Source of the DNA: Kryptolebias marmoratus
Lineage: Eukaryota > Chordata > Actinopteri > Cyprinodontiformes > Rivulidae
Length of the DNA stretch: 64,000 bases
Assembly: GCF_001649575.2 (NCBI RefSeq)
Contig: NC_051433.1
Location: 11,434,233 to 11,498,232, forward strand
Reading direction: 5' to 3'
The translations under genes were made by a program, and so were the position numbers. Shown here piece after piece: positions 59,535 to 64,000 of this stretch (position 1 is the first letter of the stretch; every line of letters starts with the position of its first letter). Under the pieces are notes generated by a model, which worked only from the letters and a program-made list of their open reading frames with translations, was not told the DNA's origin and did no database searches.

Positions 59535-62500
59535 CTGTTTAAAAAAAAAAAAAAGGAAAAAAGAAGAGGGAAATAAAGGGTTTTGTTGAAACGGTGTTGA
59601 TAATTAAAGAAACACCCAGTGAACTCAAAAATTACAACTATGTCATTTGCAGAAACGGCTCATCTTTTTGGTCAAGATGAAACAGGAAACAGTATGCACA
59701 ATAAAAATACTGTCATGATAGTATGCTAATGATCCTTTCGTTCAACTCTTCTAAATTAACTTACAGGAGGTGCTTGGTTTCTCTCTTCCCTCATTACATG
59801 CAGCTATAACAAGGTTATGGATGGACTAGCTCTGGTTATTGACAAGCTTGACAAAGAAAAGAAGACATTAATTGACCCTCCAGAGTCTCAGCTGAATGGC
59901 AACAGACAAGAAGCAGATCAGTCAATGGATATGACAACTGGAAGAAGTCACGTGATCTGCTTCCTATTACAAAAGGCCGGATAATTGATAATGTCCAGGG
60001 TTTTGGCAGTCTGACCTTTTTGCCTTTTTGCCTTTTTGTTTCAAAGCTTTAACATTACGAAGAAGAGGATAGGCTTTGCTTTGACCATTTATTCTAAATT
60101 CAGAATGAATGCAGTAACATAAAAGATGCAGAGCCCACACACGCTTAATTCCACACTGTCCTCTATAGTGGTTTCAACTTTTTTTGAAATAAACTATTGT
60201 AAAACAGCTCGTATGGTGATTAAGAGAGATCACTTCTGAGTTGGGATTTAAGCAGAGCTCTGGTGAATAAAAGGCAGCTTTTCTCCTGATCCGTCCATTA
60301 CCTCTTTAGATAATACAGAAACCCTTTTCAGTTTCTTTGTTGGGAAACTGAAGATTAAAAAAACATAAGCCTTTGTTCTTTTGCTGCTGTTTGTAGAGAA
60401 CAAAGAAGAAAACTTAAGAACCTGCTCAAGTTGTGCTTGATTGGGAGCAGATAAATGCGCTTACTGTTCTGTGTAGCCATGTCTGACGGTCAGTGATACT
60501 GAAAAAGGCTTCACAACCCAACTTTCCACAACCAGAAGGAAAGAGGAGAAAAGGTTTTCCTACTTCACAGTGAGTAAAAGGCAGCCTGAAGCTTTCCACC
60601 TGCCTAAAATATGTTGAAATACTGATGGGATTTCTAAGAAAAAAAATCCTCTCAGCTGCTGATGAGCTGAGCTCCTTCAGACACTGAAATGTTTTTGTTA
60701 TGATACAAAATTCTGACACACAGGAAGTAAAAATATATAGTTTCCTCGCTTTTAATTTTAAAGAGCTCCTTCATAAAACATTTGCAAAAAAATAATGTGT
60801 TCAAGAAAACGGGTATGCAAAGATTGATTGTACCGTGTTGCGGGGTAATGATTGAATTGGCGTTTACTTTATAAAAAAATCTCTAACATGGATTTTTAGT
60901 GTGTTTGCACAAAGTATTCCAGGAAACACTTCTGAAATAATCCAGAACTCTTGTTTATAATTTCATCTCATTGACATCAGCCTGATTGTTCACTCCTCCA
61001 GCTGTACTGCAGCTGTTTAGTTTCATACCGCTGCTCGTTCACATTAAATTAGAACAAGAAGCGAAGCACTCACAGAGAGCGCCGACTCTGTTGAACAAAA
61101 ATACAAGGAGATAACAAGATGGCAATTTTCTGCATTTATGTGACAGCAGCTCAGCTTTAAATATTTAACATTCACTACCCAGAAACTCAACTACAGCTGC
61201 AGTAAAAATACATGAAAATGAAGAGCTTTTTTGTTGGATTGATTGTTAAAAAAAACATTCATAGGTTTGAAAAATAAAGTTAGAGCATAAAACAATAAAA
61301 GACATATTTCTCATTAAATGACAAATATTAAGAAGCTATTAGCTAAATGTACTCATTCTGTTCATGTGTGCTGGTGGTTCTTTGGAAACAAGAACAAACA
61401 AATTTTAAATTACTGGCTTAATTGAAATGTCAGATAGTCTACAGTCCATGTGAACACTTTTGCATGCATGCTTGTGTCTCCTGATCACAAAGTGACAGCT
61501 CCAGGTACATTATTATTACTGTACTTTACATGCAAACTTTGTAATAAGTAGATCATAAAATGCACCCAAAGGTTGTTGTATCAATGTCCAGGTTAACATG
61601 CTGAAATTACAGCTGAATTTTATTAAGGCAGCTAATAACTTCTGTTTTTTTACCTCTAAATATGGTGCTTCTGCGTCAAATCAAACAAACAGGTGAAAAC
61701 AATGTGCAACAGTCAATTTCTAATGTAATGTTTCAACATGGTTTGGTCAAAAAACAAATCAGTGATCTCCTGATGTTTTTTTTTCATTATTTGTGCTTTG
61801 TCTGAATTTTAACATACAACAGTGATATCACAAAAAAAAAAAAAAAAAACTATCTGCAAAATTCTAAATTGAAGTGATAAAGATTTCATCCCTTTCCTTA
61901 TTCATATTGCAGGACTGCAATTTGTTTATATTCCAAAGTCACCAGATATTCTGTTTTTATTATCTGTGGACACTCAAAGTGTAACACAATGGAAACCTTC
62001 AGATGGTGACCGGCTGTCTCAAATTTAGGTCACTGCAAATAAGACAAGACAGTCAGACTGACAGGTGACCTGCAAGTACACAAACATCACATCTGATTCT
62101 CAACCATTAAAAGCATCATGAATCGGACAGCTTGGTATTTTTCCTTTAATGTCAGCTGTCCATTCAGAACCATTTTCTTTCATAAATAAAACAAGCTGAA
62201 GTTCACCCTGACAATTTAAAACATTTCAAATGGAAAGAAATATGTTTCTAAACATTTAAAACTTCAGAATTACATCTAATTTTGGTACAAACATCTTTTT
62301 CTTCTCCCAGAAACTACATCAAACACAGTTGGTAGATTATTGAAAAGGTTCTTGCTATGCATATATTTTTTTAAAAACAACAAATTTTAGCAGCTGTTCA
62401 AGGTTTGAAAATTTCTTGCATGGAATTAAAAAAACAAAGTCATCATTTTGCAGTTGTGACTTTTGTAAAATCTGTAAATAGTAAATTGTATTTCTATACT

Positions 62501-64000
62501 TTAGCTTCATTTAACTAGATTGTTTGATTAGGGAAAATGTGACAAAAGTCAGACCAGCCACCCCCCTCTTCACATCACTAACTTAAATTACTTACATGAC
62601 ACTTATTGTTTGTGCTGCTGATTCTAACCTCTTTAAAGTCTATTCATCTCTTCAAAAAAATCATACAGTATATTAACTCCATTCATTGTACCTTTTAAAT
62701 TTGTGTGGCTAAAGTGGTAATTTAACACCCAGGATGAAGAATCTTGGCAAGATGAGACGTGCTAAAACACATTGTCTTTGAAATAATGCCTGCAGCATGG
62801 GGAGATAAGAAGAAAAGTATAACAGTCCACTCCAACGTGTGCTTACACTCTACTGTCAGCAAAAAATATTCTTCACGAAAGCATTCCTGTGTGTTGTAGG
62901 ACAGCAGAAAAACGGCTCTCTGAGGCCAAGAAAAATGTTCCAAAACAAAACAAACCTTGACATTGTGTTAAATGGTCAAATTTACAAGCAGCTGGCAAGT
63001 TTGGCTATTGATGGGGCACAAATGTCAGGATCTGGTCTGTATCACCCAGTTTCCAAGCAATGCCTTAGTAATGACTACCAGACACAAAGGCAATTTGTCT
63101 TTTTCCTTCAGTGTGACCAAACTGTCTTCAGTTTTCTGAAGGTGTTTTTGCTGGACTAAACCAAATCTGCTGTCAGGGAACGTGAAAGACATTTGCTGAT
63201 AAACTGAAGCATGCTGAAAACATTTTTTCTGTACTTTCTGCTTCATTTTGCAGCCAATATATCCAGCCTCTTTGGCTGGACTTGGTATTAGGCGGTGGTT
63301 TTCTTGGTAACCCTCAAAGTGACCCCTCAATTGTATCTGTATGGAGATGCACCACCCAGATCCTGCTGCCACCTCTTTTTTATGCCTTTTAGGCTAAGCC
63401 CTTTTCTTACCAACAGTTTGTCTTTTGAGTGAAAGAAAAAAGGGGGGTTTAGGGAGCAAGGAGCAGAAAATCCCACATACCTGCCCAGGCATCCATGGCA
63501 TGTTGTCTGAATTCCCCAAATCTGCTCATGTTCACTTTCTCCCAAAGTAAAAGGTGTGGCCCCACCTTGCTGAAGCTTGTCTGCAGCCAAGCATGCAAGG
63601 ATGTGTCCCTAAAAGTAATTAAAATCATTGAGACTGTCTGAAAACCTTTTGTGATGTTTAAATGGTTGACTGCCCTTTAAATTGAAACAGTCAAACTTGT
63701 GCTTCTTTGATCATAAAACCAGCATCTTTAAAGAAATACTTCACTATTGTTGGAAATGACAAAAAGAGATTTAGGCTATAATAATCATTTCCTCCTTCTT
63801 TATTTTAAAACTACCCAGGAACTTCTTCTCTGAAGCCAACTTAGCATTCAAATATTACAGATGTATGGAAGGAAGTGGTTGTGAAAAAAGTCAAAATGTC
63901 CAAAAACGTATTGGAAAATTTTATTACCTCTAAACTGAAACTTTAAACTCTGTGCCTTGAAGAAGTACCCAACATTGGATGGAAAGTAACCCATATGACC
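59535..64000. other. Part of sema3f intron 1, no exon seen
   Basis: A first coding exon should carry a signal peptide and end in phase 1 so as to complete the GAG codon of the 59534 exon. None of the minus-strand frames (60426-60719, 62722-62943, 63025-63372, 63327-63590) has a signal peptide followed by a phase-1 donor. The interior is AT-rich with a poly(A) run near 61831-61849. I see nothing else. Confidence 0.5.

Noticed and set aside
63025..63590. Minus-strand frames considered as the sema3f signal-peptide exon
   Set aside because: No hydrophobic signal sequence followed by a phase-1 donor, and no RVRLSFKE-like end; the exon is more likely beyond 64000.

Overview
This is vertebrate nuclear DNA, almost certainly from a ray-finned (teleost) fish. 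The protein-coding exons are short and bounded by GT/AG splice sites, intergenic DNA is AT-rich, and the interspersed repeats are of types common in fish (LINE tails ending in AAATTGAATTGAA-like runs, an RTE/Rex3-like LINE fragment, hAT-type MITEs). The species cannot be named from the sequence. All gene models below were built by hand from splice-site phase and protein family knowledge. Five of the six close exactly from ATG to stop; the sixth, sema3f, runs off the right edge.

Layout, left to right. 1-301 is a short-unit satellite. 301-4537 is repeat-rich intergenic DNA with dead LINE pieces. 4538-7634 (+) is a seven-exon TNF-receptor gene of TNFRSF9/CD137 type (274 aa). 7635-14648 is intergenic and repeat-rich. 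14649-17961 (+) is a second seven-exon TNF-receptor gene (296 aa) with TNFR2-like features. 19367-24614 (+) is arl8b, an Arf-like lysosomal GTPase (186 aa). 27093-33423 (+) is edem1, an ER mannosidase-like ERAD factor (639 aa). 37042-39805 (-) is gnat1, rod transducin alpha (350 aa). 42669-59534 (-) is sema3f, a secreted class 3 semaphorin whose first coding exon lies beyond 64000. No rRNA, tRNA, CRISPR or prokaryotic signals were seen.

The genes do not form one pathway. Two immune receptors sit in tandem beside arl8b-edem1 (neighbours on human 3p26) and gnat1-sema3f (neighbours on human 3p21), so two human 3p blocks and a TNF-receptor pair are joined here.

Points of most interest: a predicted 90-bp in-frame cassette exon of sema3f resembling the optional exon of the human gene; a 102-bp stop-free, frame-preserving intron in arl8b; a TCTA microsatellite running up to the splice acceptor of a receptor exon; a GC-AG intron in gnat1; and several MITE/foldback families, one with an intact 8-bp target duplication.
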